From the NCBI RefSeq assembly GCF_018595715.1, contig NZ_JAHEOJ010000020.1, positions 434,001 to 498,000 of the forward strand: a stretch of DNA of 64,000 bases, written 5' to 3'. Shown here piece after piece: positions 44,197-53,256 of the stretch; positions within the stretch are counted from its first letter, which is position 1; the number at the start of each line of letters is the position of its first letter. The notes below the pieces were generated by a model. That model had not been told where the DNA came from and searched no databases. It worked only from the letters and a program-made list of their open reading frames with translations. This DNA comes from Glaciecola sp. XM2. Lineage in GTDB: Bacteria; Pseudomonadota; Gammaproteobacteria; Enterobacterales; Alteromonadaceae. A program made the position numbers and the translations under genes.

Positions 44197-45186
44197 ATGA
44201 AAAAATGCACAATATCGGTTTTAATCGCCAGCGCTTTAACCTTAAGTGGCCAAGCACTGTCGCAACAAGCGCCACAGAGCGTTAGCGCGAATGATTTTAT
44301 TGAACTATTCGCAAAATTAGGCGGTGAGTTTCCTGGGATGCGCAAAGCGCACGCAAGGGGTGTTTGCGCCAGTGGAAGTTTTGAACCCTCAAATGAAGCC
44401 GCGCAATATTCAAACTCAACACTCTTTTCTCAGACCAGCGTGCCCGCACAAATACGCTTTTCATTAGGTGGAACTGACCCTTCTGCCGATGAGCGCACCC
44501 CGGGTACGCGCGGTGTAGGCATTAAATTAAGCTTACCTGACGGTGGTGTTTATCATGTCACAGGTAACAACACTCCAGTGTTCACGGGTAAAGATCCAGA
44601 AACCTTCTTTGGTTTTTTACAAACCCTATTGCCAGATGAAAATGGTGTAGTGGATAGAGCAAAGACCGGCGCATACATCGCGGCCAACCCAAGCGTGCAG
44701 GCAGCCCTTGGCTTTGCGCAAAGTAACCCTGCGCCTGCCTCTTTTGCTCGCTCAGATTATTTTGGGATTCACACCTTCTTTTTTGAAAATGATGCCGGTG
44801 AGCAAACCAAGTTCAGATGGCATTTGAGCCCTGATTTAGGCCAACAAGGTTTAAGCGCAGATGAAGCAGCGACTTTACCTGCCGGCTTTTTGCAAGAACG
44901 CCTTACCCAAGAAGTGGCAAGTACCGATGTAAGCTTTACCTTAATTGCCAGCATTGGCAATGAAGAAGATACGGTGATTGACCCATCACAACAGTGGCCA
45001 GCAGATAGACCGACCATTACCATGGGTAAATTGACCTTAAGCGCGGTGGGTGGTGATGCATGTAACAATACAAACTTTGATCCCAACGTTGTGCCTGCCG
45101 GCATCAAAACCAGTGACGACCCGGTGCTTAAAATGCGCTCACCAGCGTACGGCATTTCATTTGGCAAGCGCTTGAGTAACCAATAG
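44197..45186 (+). CDS. Catalase-related peroxidase, SrpA-like, 329 aa
   Basis: Haem-containing small catalase-family peroxidase, exported. Signal peptide about residues 1-22 (ending GQALSQ). KAHARGVCASGSFEPS carries the distal His; PAQIRFSLGGTDPSADERTP and GTRGVGIKL follow, then SDYFGIHTFFF, and MRSPAYGISFGKRL near the end includes the proximal Tyr. Shorter than monofunctional catalases (about 480 aa) and in the size range of SrpA proteins. The start at 44197 (ATG after AAAGAG) was preferred to one two codons upstream. It precedes ychJ by 12 bp. Confidence 0.9.
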   Translation: MKKCTISVLIASALTLSGQALSQQAPQSVSANDFIELFAKLGGEFPGMRKAHARGVCASGSFEPSNEAAQYSNSTLFSQTSVPAQIRFSLGGTDPSADERTPGTRGVGIKLSLPDGGVYHVTGNNTPVFTGKDPETFFGFLQTLLPDENGVVDRAKTGAYIAANPSVQAALGFAQSNPAPASFARSDYFGIHTFFFENDAGEQTKFRWHLSPDLGQQGLSADEAATLPAGFLQERLTQEVASTDVSFTLIASIGNEEDTVIDPSQQWPADRPTITMGKLTLSAVGGDACNNTNFDPNVVPAGIKTSDDPVLKMRSPAYGISFGKRLSNQ

Positions 45187-45198
45187 GCGCATTGCTAC

Positions 45199-45663
45199 AT
45201 GCAAGTTGCTAATGCTTGCCCATGTGGCTCACAACAAACGTACGCGAAATGTTGTGAGCCATTTATTTTAGGGCAGCAGTTCCCCTCTAACCCGCAAGCA
45301 CTGATGCGTTCGCGCTACAGCGCTTACTGCAAAAAAGATTACGCGTATATCCTGCACACTTATGCCTCACAACAACAATTAGGTTTGACTGTTGAAAGCT
45401 TATCCGAGCATAGCGAAAGCACAACATGGCTTGGCTTAGAGGTGGTGGCCGCCAGTGGCAAGCAAGTAGAGTTTAAGGCATATTACCGTCTTTCGGATGG
45501 CGTTTATGTGATGCATGAATTGTCTGATTTTGTGCAAGAGCAAGGCAAATGGCGTTATAGCACCGGCAAAATGCTCTCAGATTCTGGCAAACTATCTATC
45601 GGTCGCAATGAGTCATGCGTGTGCGGCAGTGGCAAAAAGTTTAAACGTTGTTGTGGCCGTTGA
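45199..45663 (+). CDS. ychJ: YchJ, UPF0225 family SEC-C motif protein
   Basis: 154-residue soluble protein with SEC-C type zinc motifs at both ends: CPCGSQQTYAKCCEPFI at residues 7-23 and CVCGSGKKFKRCCGR at the C-terminus. Between them is the YchJ domain, ALMRSRYSAYCKKDYAYILH and VEFKAYYRLSDGVYVMHELS. The family is widespread but its role is unknown. It follows the peroxidase gene by 12 bp with no terminator between, so the two may be co-transcribed. Confidence 0.93.
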   Translation: MQVANACPCGSQQTYAKCCEPFILGQQFPSNPQALMRSRYSAYCKKDYAYILHTYASQQQLGLTVESLSEHSESTTWLGLEVVAASGKQVEFKAYYRLSDGVYVMHELSDFVQEQGKWRYSTGKMLSDSGKLSIGRNESCVCGSGKKFKRCCGR

Positions 45664-45829
45664 AATAGCAATGCGGGTCAGTTTATGCGCTGAAAAGCCC
45701 ACAAAGCCTTCGCATTACATCGTTTTTTGTCTACACTTGAATTGTCATAGTAGTGTCAAAAATAGCCCTTAGGCTTTTGGATTTACGCAATTATTGTGCA
45801 CTGCTGCAAAATTACTTACGGAAGCTGTC

Positions 45830-46927
45830 ATGCTTAAACACGTTTCATTATTTTTTAAAATCTTCACTGTCTCTTTTCTCTTCCTATCAACACTTGCTAA
45901 CGCAAATCAAATGACGATCGCATTTGGCTCATGTGCATATGACTCAGAGCCGCAGCCAATATGGAATGACATCGCGGCGATGGAGCCGGACTTATTTTTA
46001 TTCATTGGTGACAATCAATATGCCGACGTACAGTTTGATGATGAAGGGAACCGCATTCGCGGTCCGGTTACCGATCCTGCGCGATTTAAAGAAGCATATG
46101 ATGCGGTTTGGGCAAAGCCAGAGTTTGCGGCATTTAGAGCCACAACGCCATTTATGGGCACATGGGATGATCACGATTATGGATTTAATGATGCAGGTAA
46201 AGAGTTCCCGCTGAAAAAAGAGAGCCAGCAAGCTTTTTTAGACTTCTTTGAATTTGCAAAAGACGACCCGATCCGCCAGCAAGAGGGCATTTACCATAGC
46301 AAAATTATCGAGAGTCATGGTCGCAGCGTGCAAATCATTATGCTCGACACACGCTATCATCGTGATGAGTTAAATAGACGCCCTGGTCCTCGCCCTGAAG
46401 GCTTTGGTCCTTACCTACCAACCGGTGATAAAGAGCGCTCAATGTTAGGTGATGCCCAGTGGTTATGGTTAGCTAAGCAGTTGCTAATACCAGCAGATGT
46501 GAGAATTATTGTTAGCAGTATTCAGGTGGTTGCCTATGAGCATCGTTGGGAAGCATGGGGAACAATGCCTCGTCAACGGGATTTACTCTATGGCTTGATT
46601 GATGCAGCCCAAGCTGAAAACGTATTTTTCTTAAGTGGCGACCGTCATCTCATGGAAATCTCAAAAGATACAGGACAAAAAAATGATCGCATTCCCTATC
46701 CTATGTGGGATTTTACCTCTAGCGGCATGACCCAAGCTTATCGCCCAGTCTCGGAGCCAAATACCTTTAGGGTCGGAGAGGTAGTTAGAGACACCCATTA
46801 CGGCATCGTAGAGCTAAAATGGGCCGACAAGCTAGAAGATACAGAGGTGGTATTTACCGCTTATGGGCTGGGGAATAAGGTGTTTGACCAAGCCTCATTT
46901 AAACTAGCCGAGCTTTCGTTTAAATAA
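45830..46927 (+). CDS. PhoD-like metallophosphatase, 365 aa
   Basis: Exported alkaline-phosphatase-D family hydrolase. The ATG at 45830 follows GGAAGCTGTC and gives a signal peptide (MLKHVSLFFKIFTVSFLFL then STLANA). Motifs in order: IAFGSCAYDSEPQPIW, LFLFIGDNQYAD (metal Asp), FMGTWDDHDYGFNDAG (the W-D-D-H-D-Y block), IIMLDTRYHRDELN, and FLSGDRHLMEIS. Acts on phosphodiesters or nucleotides in the periplasm; the exact substrate is unknown. Monocistronic between ychJ and purT. Ends without a visible terminator. Confidence 0.9.
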   Translation: MLKHVSLFFKIFTVSFLFLSTLANANQMTIAFGSCAYDSEPQPIWNDIAAMEPDLFLFIGDNQYADVQFDDEGNRIRGPVTDPARFKEAYDAVWAKPEFAAFRATTPFMGTWDDHDYGFNDAGKEFPLKKESQQAFLDFFEFAKDDPIRQQEGIYHSKIIESHGRSVQIIMLDTRYHRDELNRRPGPRPEGFGPYLPTGDKERSMLGDAQWLWLAKQLLIPADVRIIVSSIQVVAYEHRWEAWGTMPRQRDLLYGLIDAAQAENVFFLSGDRHLMEISKDTGQKNDRIPYPMWDFTSSGMTQAYRPVSEPNTFRVGEVVRDTHYGIVELKWADKLEDTEVVFTAYGLGNKVFDQASFKLAELSFK

Positions 46928-46990
46928 TCAATTGTGATAACCAGTTAGCCTCACGATTTGAACCTACAAAATATGATTAAGGAATAGCAT

Positions 46991-48193
46991 ATGAGCGCAC
47001 AGCCATCAGTCAGCATCGGGACGCCCTTTTCAAAAAGCGCAAAGCGCGTCCTTTTATGTGGCGGGGGAGAATTGGGTAAAGAAGTGGTGATTGAGCTCAA
47101 ACGCTTAGGCTGTGAAGTCATCGTGCTGGACCGTTACGAAAACGCTCCGGCGATGCAGGTCGCAGACCGCAGTCACTGCATTTCAATGTTAGATGAGAAG
47201 GCGTTACGGGCAGTTGTGTTAGAAGAAAAGCCTGATTTTATTGTGCCTGAAATTGAAGCTATCGCCACCAGTGCCTTAATGGCGCTAGAGCAGCGTGGGT
47301 TTAATGTAGTGCCCAGTGCCAAAGCTGCCCACCTGACCATGAACCGTGAAGGGATCCGGCGTTTAGCCGCTGAAGAGCTAAATCTACCCACCTCAAATTA
47401 TGAATTTGCAGAGACGTGGGAGAGCTTTGAAGATGCCGTAGAAACCATCGGTTATCCGTGCATTGTAAAGCCCATTATGAGCTCTTCTGGCAAAGGGCAA
47501 TCGTTGCTGAAAAGCTCAGAAGATCTTTCCCTTGCATGGCAATACGCGCAGGAGGGAGGCAGGGCAGGTAAAGGTAAGGTGATTGTTGAATCGTTAGTGG
47601 ATTTTGATTATGAGATCACGCTTTTGACCATCGTGCACCGCGACGGAACATCATTTTGTGAGCCTATTGGACATAGGCAAGAAGAGGGTGATTACCGTGA
47701 GTCTTGGCAGCCACAAGCGATGAGCGGCGAGGCATTAGAGCGAGCAAAAGACGTCGCAAGCAAAGTGACAAACGCACTTGGCGGGCGAGGCTTGTTTGGT
47801 GTGGAGTTATTTATCAAAGGACATGATGTGTATTTTAGCGAAGTATCTCCGCGCCCTCACGACACCGGCATGGTAACGCTGATTTCTCAAGATTTATCTG
47901 AATTTGCTTTACACGCGCGCGCATTTTTAGGATTACCAATCCCAAACATTCATTTTCATGGGCCGTCAGCTTCTGTTGCGTTGTTGGTCGAGGGTGAGTC
48001 TACTGACGTTTCGTTTAGCAATTTAGAGCATGCTTTAAGTCAGCCTAATACCGACCTAAAACTTTTTGGCAAACCAGAGGTAAATGGTCGCAGACGCATG
48101 GGGGTCGCACTCGCGCGTGCAGCAAATACCGATGATGCTGTGCAAATCGCGAAAAATGTTACCGACTCAGTCACCATTCACCTTGGCGATTAG
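46991..48193 (+). CDS. purT: Formate-dependent GAR transformylase PurT
   Basis: ATP-grasp ligase converting GAR, formate and ATP to formyl-GAR in purine synthesis. 400 residues (E. coli 392), with a short N-terminal extension. [20 protein letters not shown] at residues 19-38, [43 protein letters not shown] (ATP loop), [19 protein letters not shown] and RRMGVALA near the end are diagnostic. Together with ygfA, gcvTHP and serA this window carries several one-carbon genes. Ribosome site AAGGAATAGC. Confidence 0.95.
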   Translation: MSAQPSVSIGTPFSKSAKRVLLCGGGELGKEVVIELKRLGCEVIVLDRYENAPAMQVADRSHCISMLDEKALRAVVLEEKPDFIVPEIEAIATSALMALEQRGFNVVPSAKAAHLTMNREGIRRLAAEELNLPTSNYEFAETWESFEDAVETIGYPCIVKPIMSSSGKGQSLLKSSEDLSLAWQYAQEGGRAGKGKVIVESLVDFDYEITLLTIVHRDGTSFCEPIGHRQEEGDYRESWQPQAMSGEALERAKDVASKVTNALGGRGLFGVELFIKGHDVYFSEVSPRPHDTGMVTLISQDLSEFALHARAFLGLPIPNIHFHGPSASVALLVEGESTDVSFSNLEHALSQPNTDLKLFGKPEVNGRRRMGVALARAANTDDAVQIAKNVTDSVTIHLGD

Positions 48194-48302
48194 CATAAGT
48201 AAGAGCGATTCTAGGAGCACAATGATGATAACGCGCATCGTTTTACCCCCCTTTGACTTGCAGACTCTGCTTACTAATACGGCGAGGGGTTAAGGATGAG
48301 GC

Positions 48303-49331
48303 ATGTCTAACAAAGAGTTAAAACGTCTAGTGGCAACATTAGAGCGAGATATTACTTTTGCTACCAGTAGCGATGATATTCTTCGCGCTGCACAGAAGGC
48401 GAAGAACTTCCGCCGGCCCCTTGTATATAATCACAAACAACCTATCGCAATTGGGGCAGCTGCGAGTCTAATTGCCCTGATATGGATAATGGCGCCCACA
48501 TTAGGCTGGTCGTTTTTACCGCGTTGGGATGTTAACGGAAATGAGTGGGTTGTGTTCACCAACATTATCTTCATCATCATCGCTATTTTTTGCTTCAGCC
48601 GTGTGTTTCTCGATAACCGAAAGGTAGCACAAATCGCCAAGCTGGCTTTTCAAAAAGATGCATTACTAGATAACAATTTGCGCATCAAAGCTCCATTTAA
48701 TGCTCAAGAAATGCAAATTCGTTTTGCTGAGTTTGATAGAGGAAACTACACACGCTTGTTCAAGCAGGTGATAGGGGGCGAGTATAAAGGTGAATTTCAC
48801 ACCTTTACCTTTGACTACTACCACTTTCATTATGTCGATAAACGCACAGAAACCTACGTGACAAGCTCCAATGGCAGGACCCAAACCAGAACGCGCACGG
48901 TGTATGATAAATTTGACCGGTACGGTTTAATCATCCCTTTTAAATATGCTAAAAGCCTGCAAATTTATCGATTTAAACCACCAAGGCTTTATCCGCAGAG
49001 CTACTCCACAGGTTCGTTGCGTTTTGACAAACTATTTACGGTAAGAAGTGTGGATGAAATGCAAGCCGCCAAGTTTTTTAAGCCTGCGGTGGTGGTGGCC
49101 CTTGAGGAGGTGGCAAACCTATTTCAACACCTCAATATAGAGATAGACGCGACCGGTTTAATGTGTTTTTCTTTTGCAAATAAGAACATGATCATGGGCA
49201 ACCAACGCTATGATTTTACAAAACCCGTTGAGTTTTATGATGAACTTGCTGGGCAAACTAAGTTACGCTTATTAGATCGCGCGCTTAGAACAATTGAACA
49301 AGTGCTCAGGCACTCTGACAGCAATTTTTAA
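48303..49331 (+). CDS. DUF3137 membrane protein, 342 aa
   Basis: DUF3137 family protein. Two transmembrane helices at about residues 48-67 (PIAIGAAASLIALIWIMAP) and 83-103 (VVFTNIIFIIIAIFCFSRVF), then a large cytoplasmic beta-rich region with TRLFKQVIGGEYKGEFHTFT and FDKFDRYGLIIPF-type strands. DUF3137 genes usually pair with lemA, as here (9 bp before it). Function unknown; likely an inner-membrane partner of LemA. Confidence 0.87.
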   Translation: MSNKELKRLVATLERDITFATSSDDILRAAQKAKNFRRPLVYNHKQPIAIGAAASLIALIWIMAPTLGWSFLPRWDVNGNEWVVFTNIIFIIIAIFCFSRVFLDNRKVAQIAKLAFQKDALLDNNLRIKAPFNAQEMQIRFAEFDRGNYTRLFKQVIGGEYKGEFHTFTFDYYHFHYVDKRTETYVTSSNGRTQTRTRTVYDKFDRYGLIIPFKYAKSLQIYRFKPPRLYPQSYSTGSLRFDKLFTVRSVDEMQAAKFFKPAVVVALEEVANLFQHLNIEIDATGLMCFSFANKNMIMGNQRYDFTKPVEFYDELAGQTKLRLLDRALRTIEQVLRHSDSNF

Positions 49332-49340
49332 GGAGTTATA

Positions 49341-49913
49341 ATGGATATTTCAAGCATTATCATCATCGCCATTGTGGTGCTAGCGGCTGTATTTGTAGTG
49401 GGTATTTATAACGGCATTATTTCTCGTAAGAATGCTGTTGAAAGGGCTTGGGCAGGGGTGATCACGCAAGAGCGTCAAAAGAACAAAATCTTGCCTGACT
49501 TAGAGCAAGTGGTCAAAGAGCATAAAGAGTTTGAGTCGAGTATATTAGAAAACATTACTAAGCTTCGCTCAAAAATGAACGACTTAGACGACAAGCAAAT
49601 TGATACCCAAAGTTTAGGCGAAATAGAGTCATTAATGCAGGCAGTAAAAGGCGGCATTAACGTCACCGTTGAGGCCTACCCCGATTTAAAAACCGCAGGC
49701 CTAATGTCTAACCTAATGCGCGAAATGACTGAGCAGCAAGAAAACATTGGCGCCGCCATCCGCATCTTTAACCAAAATGTTGAAGCCTTTAACGAAGGCA
49801 TTGAGATCTTCCCTAACAGCTTGGTGAACCAAATGCTCAACAAGCAGCAACGCATCGACGTGTTTTCAGATAAACAAGCGAGCGAAGGGTTTGATTACAA
49901 GCCTAACTTCTAA
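49341..49913 (+). CDS. lemA: LemA family protein, 190 aa
   Basis: LemA family: one N-terminal transmembrane helix (IIIIAIVVLAAVFVVGIYNG, residues 5-24) followed by the four-helix LemA domain with NAVERAWAGVITQERQ, LPDLEQVVKEHKEFESSIL and AYPDLKTAGLMSNLMREMTE. The typical family term is 'LemA', an envelope protein of unclear role. The AGGAGT ribosome site is strong and the start is 9 bp after the DUF3137 gene. Length is normal. Confidence 0.93.
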   Translation: MDISSIIIIAIVVLAAVFVVGIYNGIISRKNAVERAWAGVITQERQKNKILPDLEQVVKEHKEFESSILENITKLRSKMNDLDDKQIDTQSLGEIESLMQAVKGGINVTVEAYPDLKTAGLMSNLMREMTEQQENIGAAIRIFNQNVEAFNEGIEIFPNSLVNQMLNKQQRIDVFSDKQASEGFDYKPNF

Positions 49914-50137
49914 CCTGTATTATTTTAATACCAGTGCTGGGCTGTGATGATGTAACTTGTGGCCGACTTCGCACAAAGGTGTTTGTAAGTTTGCCCTGAT
50001 AGTAAATGTCAGAAATTTTTACACCAATTAAGCTGATTGCTTTTAGGTGATTGTTTTTATTTGATTTTTATTTTGGAACGAATTGTGCATAGAGGCTATC
50101 AGACGCGGAAATCGCAAGTATGTAAAGGATTAAATTT

Positions 50138-50809
50138 ATGAACATTTTAAAATCATCTTTAGCGGCAACTTTATTGTTGTCTGTCGTTAGTTTGACCCAA
50201 GCGGCTGTGATCGTATCGGTAGAGGACGAAGGTGTATTAAAAAGCACTGTGAGTAACGCCACTACAATCGATTTTGAAGGCTTAGGTGTTTTATTTCCAG
50301 ATTTAACACAAAACTGCCCACTTGAGTATGTATCTTGTGCGGGAGATTACCAAGTACGTGAAAGTAACGGAAATGTGAACCAATCAGCAGCTCCCTTTAT
50401 GGCAACGGCTGTTGGCGAGAGCTTTTTAACGGTTCCAAATCCATTATCAAATGGTTCAGCAACCTTCACTTTAGATGGTGATTATAACTACTTTGGCCTT
50501 TTCTGGGGCTCAGTTGATACATATAATACTATCGAATTTTTAAACGACGGTGTTCTTCAAGCGTCTGTAAACGGTGGAAATATCGACTCATTGCTAGCTA
50601 ACGGTTCACAGGCAAGCTGGCGGTCAAATCGATTTGTTAACTTCAATTTTTCTAACGGTATGGAGTTCGATAGTGTTCGCTTGGTCAGCACAAGCTTCGC
50701 GTTTGAAACCGACAATCATGCGTTTGCTCGCGTATCTGCGCCATCAGTAGTAGGTCTACTAGGCTTAGGCATCTTAGCAATGGGCGCGTTAGGCCGTTTT
50801 AAAAAATAA
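50138..50809 (+). CDS. PEP-CTERM-like exported protein, 223 aa
   Basis: Secreted protein with a signal peptide (MNILKSSLAATLLLSVVSL then TQA) and a C-terminal sorting-type tail: SAPS, hydrophobic helix VVGLLGLGILAMGALG, and basic RFKK. The usual P-E-P motif is replaced by S-A-P. The body is a beta-sandwich-like region (TIDFEGLGVLFPDL; ATFTLDGDYNYFGLFWGS; EFDSVRLVST), as in choice-of-anchor domains. It resembles the 17027 gene in anchor style but not in body sequence. Terminator follows. Exosortase is not in the window. Confidence 0.78.
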   Translation: MNILKSSLAATLLLSVVSLTQAAVIVSVEDEGVLKSTVSNATTIDFEGLGVLFPDLTQNCPLEYVSCAGDYQVRESNGNVNQSAAPFMATAVGESFLTVPNPLSNGSATFTLDGDYNYFGLFWGSVDTYNTIEFLNDGVLQASVNGGNIDSLLANGSQASWRSNRFVNFNFSNGMEFDSVRLVSTSFAFETDNHAFARVSAPSVVGLLGLGILAMGALGRFKK

Positions 50810-50823
50810 GTGATTTCAAGTTG

Positions 50824-50853
50824 AAAAAGCTCGTCTCTAAGACGAGCTTTTTT
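50824..50853 (+). terminator. Intrinsic terminator
   Basis: AAAAAGCTCGTC (50824-50835) and GACGAGCTTTTTT (50841-50853), loop TCTAA. Confidence 0.93.
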
Positions 50854-50953
50854 GTGGGCATTACATAAACACCTTCAACTCGGTGTCGTTAATTGACAAA
50901 ACTTTTCGGACTGCGGTTATACTGTAGCCAGATTATTTATAAGGAAATACCCC

Positions 50954-51514
50954 ATGAAAAAAGTGCTTTGTTTTAGTGCCGCATTATTAGTGTCTACATC
51001 AGTAATGGCTGAAGAGAGTTGGTGGAGTTCATTGCTTAATACCTTAGGTTTTGGTGAGCAGGCAGAAGAGGTTGTGGCAAGTGCAGCGGCGCTTAATACC
51101 GGCAGTCTCGATGTGCAGGGGCTTATTGGCTACTTGACTAACTCATTAAATATAAGCGAAGAGCAGGCCAGTGGTGGTATCGCTAGCTTGATGAATTATG
51201 CAAAACAGAGTCTAGGCGAAGAAAAATTTGCAACGTTGGCAAACCAGTTACCAGGTGCCGAGAGTATTCTTAGCGCCGTGCCCGACGTGAGCAATTTAGA
51301 GCAGAACGGTTTAGGTGGCTTATTAGATAAAGCAGCGCAGTTCAGCGATTCTTTGGGCTCTGTGAATGAGTTAAACAAGCAGTTTGAAGCACTCGGGCTT
51401 GATACAACGATGATTATGGGCTTTGTTGAGCAAGCTCAAAACTACCTAGATACTCCAGAGGGGCAAGAAGCAAAGCAGTTGTTAATGGAGAGCTTTACCA
51501 ACTTACAGTTATAA
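50954..51514 (+). CDS. DUF2780 family exported protein, 186 aa
   Basis: Secreted helical protein of the DUF2780 (VcgC/VcgE-like) family. Signal peptide MKKVLCFSAALLVSTSVMA, then WWSSLLNTLGFGEQAEEV. The domain is marked by LIGYLTNSLNISEEQASGGI and ASLMNYAKQSLGEEKFATLA at about 56-97, then LPGAESILSAVPD. No cysteine apart from the signal. Function unknown. AGGAAATACC ribosome site. Not coupled to neighbours. Confidence 0.88.
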   Translation: MKKVLCFSAALLVSTSVMAEESWWSSLLNTLGFGEQAEEVVASAAALNTGSLDVQGLIGYLTNSLNISEEQASGGIASLMNYAKQSLGEEKFATLANQLPGAESILSAVPDVSNLEQNGLGGLLDKAAQFSDSLGSVNELNKQFEALGLDTTMIMGFVEQAQNYLDTPEGQEAKQLLMESFTNLQL

Positions 51515-51599
51515 TGATGACTGTGTTGAAGGCGGATTCATGGCAAGGCATGTTTTCCTTGTCGCAATAAAAAGTTCTTAGGCTTCTATATGTTTGTTG

Positions 51600-51938
51600 T
51601 TAAGTAAAAAGTGTCAATTGCCGACTTTTGATTTTACTTCTCCAAACGAGTGACTGTCGATTAAGAGTAAATAAATCTGCCTTGCCGCAAAGAACGTCGT
51701 TGCACATAGACGTCATTTGAACTAGCTGCTGGTCGCTCATATGCTGGTAGGCTGGAGCAGCAATAAAGGTGTTCCACTGACCACCGCATACATTATCGAG
51801 CATAATTCGCTGAAAACAGTGATTTTCAGTTACCGGGGACTTAAGCGCGCCAGTGCGAGCTAACTCTGGAAATTTCTCAGAAGTAAGATACAAATAATGC
51901 TGCTGTAGAGTTTGTCTTTGTTTAGGCGAAAGGGGCAT
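51600..51938 (-). CDS. Conserved hypothetical protein, 112 aa
   Basis: Unannotated soluble protein. LSPKQRQTLQQHYLYLTSEKF at the N-terminus, ENHCFQRIMLDNVCGGQWNT in the centre and LNRQSLVWRSKIKSRQL near the end match a pattern I remember from small gammaproteobacterial proteins, though no function is known. Its ATG follows directly on the stop of the zinc-ribbon gene (TAA-ATG), so the two are coupled. It has no membrane segment. Confidence 0.65.
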   Translation of the reverse strand: MPLSPKQRQTLQQHYLYLTSEKFPELARTGALKSPVTENHCFQRIMLDNVCGGQWNTFIAAPAYQHMSDQQLVQMTSMCNDVLCGKADLFTLNRQSLVWRSKIKSRQLTLFT

Positions 51939-52133
51939 TTAGTTACGCTTTTTCTTTTTCCACGTGCCACCATAGAGATACGTGCTGCTAGTGGATTTTA
52001 AGGTTTGTTGACAGGCTTGGCATAAAAACTTCCATGGCTGATTAGCGTCGCTACGCACACGAAACAGCGTGCTCGCAGAAACAAAGCAGCATTCACAAGC
52101 ACGCTCGTTTCGCTCTCTAGAAGAACTTCCCAT
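51939..52133 (-). CDS. Small zinc-ribbon-like protein, 64 aa
   Basis: Contains CECC (residues 13-16) and FLCQAC (residues 37-42), a C-x-C-C ... C-x2-C arrangement likely to bind zinc, then a basic tail YLYGGTWKKKKRN. The YGGTWK...KKR ending recurs in related gammaproteobacterial proteins as far as I recall. It is the upstream partner of the 112-aa gene. A start at ATG 52133 is supported by AGGGATGG; other starts are unlikely. Confidence 0.62.
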   Translation of the reverse strand: MGSSSRERNERACECCFVSASTLFRVRSDANQPWKFLCQACQQTLKSTSSTYLYGGTWKKKKRN

Positions 52134-52349
52134 CTTGCCATCCCTTTTGCGCCCATAAACCTCAGCACACTAATTTATATCCAGAGTTAAGTAAACCTTG
52201 GCGAAGCGTTTCTTTTTTATAACGCTTCAAAGCGTCATGTGCATATCAAAATGTTTACACTTTTATGCGTTTAAATAATTGTTCTAGCCCACTCACTATT
52301 TACAAAACGTTTAGCTATGCTAATTTTGGCATACTTAAAGCAGATATTG

Positions 52350-52421
52350 TAAGGAGGTGATCATATGTCGAGTGTTTTGAACAAAGGCGAATCAGCTATG
52401 AGTGGGGCGCGAACTTACTAA
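52350..52421 (+). CDS. 18-codon micro-ORF with extended Shine-Dalgarno
   Basis: TAAGGAGGTGATC (52350-52362) matches the complement of the 16S rRNA 3' end over 13 bases, then ATG at 52365 opens MSSVLNKGESAMSGARTY with TAA at 52419-52421. The peptide is short, polar and not recognised. Such a strong site on a micro-ORF just before a terminator suggests a leader peptide or a translated small RNA. A TTTACA...TAATTT pair about 40-60 bases upstream could be its promoter. The entry includes the ribosome site. Confidence 0.55.
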
Positions 52422-52470
52422 CCATATTTCGTCAACCCTCTGGCTGGCTGATACGCTAGCCAAAGCACGG

Positions 52471-52497
52471 AAAGCCGCAGTCATTGCGGCTTTTTTT
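52471..52497 (+). terminator. Terminator after the micro-ORF
   Basis: GCCGCA (52474-52479) and TGCGGC (52485-52490), loop GTCAT, then seven T. It may act as an attenuator for the membrane-protein gene at 52541. Confidence 0.9.
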
Positions 52498-52540
52498 ACA
52501 CTTTCAAAGGCCTAATATTTTATATCAACAAAGGACGATT

Positions 52541-52948
52541 ATGCTTGAGTATATTCAAATACTAATAGTCAGCATTATTTTGGGCGGCATGCTTACTTTT
52601 CAGTTTTTATTCGCACCGCTGATATTTATCAAGCTCCCATCCGAAACTGCACGCCCATTCATCAGAAAGTTTTTTCCGTTTTATTACTTATATTTTGGTC
52701 TTCTTGCGATCGTCCTCAGCATTCTTTCTTACTATTTAGTAGAGCAGGATTATGGATATTGGTTGTTAGCAGCTTTTAGCTTTACAGCTCTATTATTCTT
52801 CGTATCAAGGCAAATATTTATGCCTTTGGCTAACAAGGCCAGCGACGAAGAGCGAAAATCTGATTTTACTCGACACCACCGGACTACCGTGGGCATCAAT
52901 ACCCTACAATTGCTGATTATGCTTGTTGCGCTATGGCTATTGACCTAA
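52541..52948 (+). CDS. DUF4149-like membrane protein, 135 aa
   Basis: Four-helix inner-membrane protein. Start at ATG 52541, preceded by AAAGGACG; an open stretch upstream overlaps the terminator and is rejected. Helices: YIQILIVSIILGGMLTFQFL, YYLYFGLLAIVLSILSYYLV, YWLLAAFSFTALLFFVSRQI and GINTLQLLIMLVALWLL. Between helices 3 and 4 is RQIFMPLANKASDEERKSDF and TRHHRTTVGIN, the family pattern of DUF4149 (His/Arg-rich turn). Function unknown. It follows the micro-ORF and its terminator. Confidence 0.75.
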   Translation: MLEYIQILIVSIILGGMLTFQFLFAPLIFIKLPSETARPFIRKFFPFYYLYFGLLAIVLSILSYYLVEQDYGYWLLAAFSFTALLFFVSRQIFMPLANKASDEERKSDFTRHHRTTVGINTLQLLIMLVALWLLT

Positions 52949-53256
52949 AAACTCCCATTGGCAATGTTAGCCTATGCAAATAACAAATAAGTAAGGCAAG
53001 GCACAAGAAGGTGCACGTATTCACAGGCTTGCATTAAGGTTAAAGAGTGAAAGTTAAAAGGAGTGTTTCTGATACAAACTGATAGCGAACGAATGTTTGG
53101 ATGTTTTTCTAACATTCGCGACTGTACCTCATGCTTTACATTGAAAACGAAAGAAAAAAACAACTAACTCATCATTTTGCAAGGTGGTGTGTTCAGTTTT
53201 TTAGTTCTATGCTATACGTACACTACCACCAAAAGCATCTCCCAAAGGACCCTCGA
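52949..53256 (+). other. Non-coding gap before the YtcJ-like gene
   Basis: 308 bp with no convincing ORF. It is AT-rich, and AAAGGACCC at its end is the ribosome site of the next gene. The frame is open for 42 codons before the Met used, but these lack a signal. No hairpin or repeat stands out. Confidence 0.4.

Noticed and set aside
52972-53163. Minus-strand 63-aa ORF in the gap before the YtcJ-like gene
   Set aside because: No ribosome site, no family pattern, composition of random AT-rich sequence.
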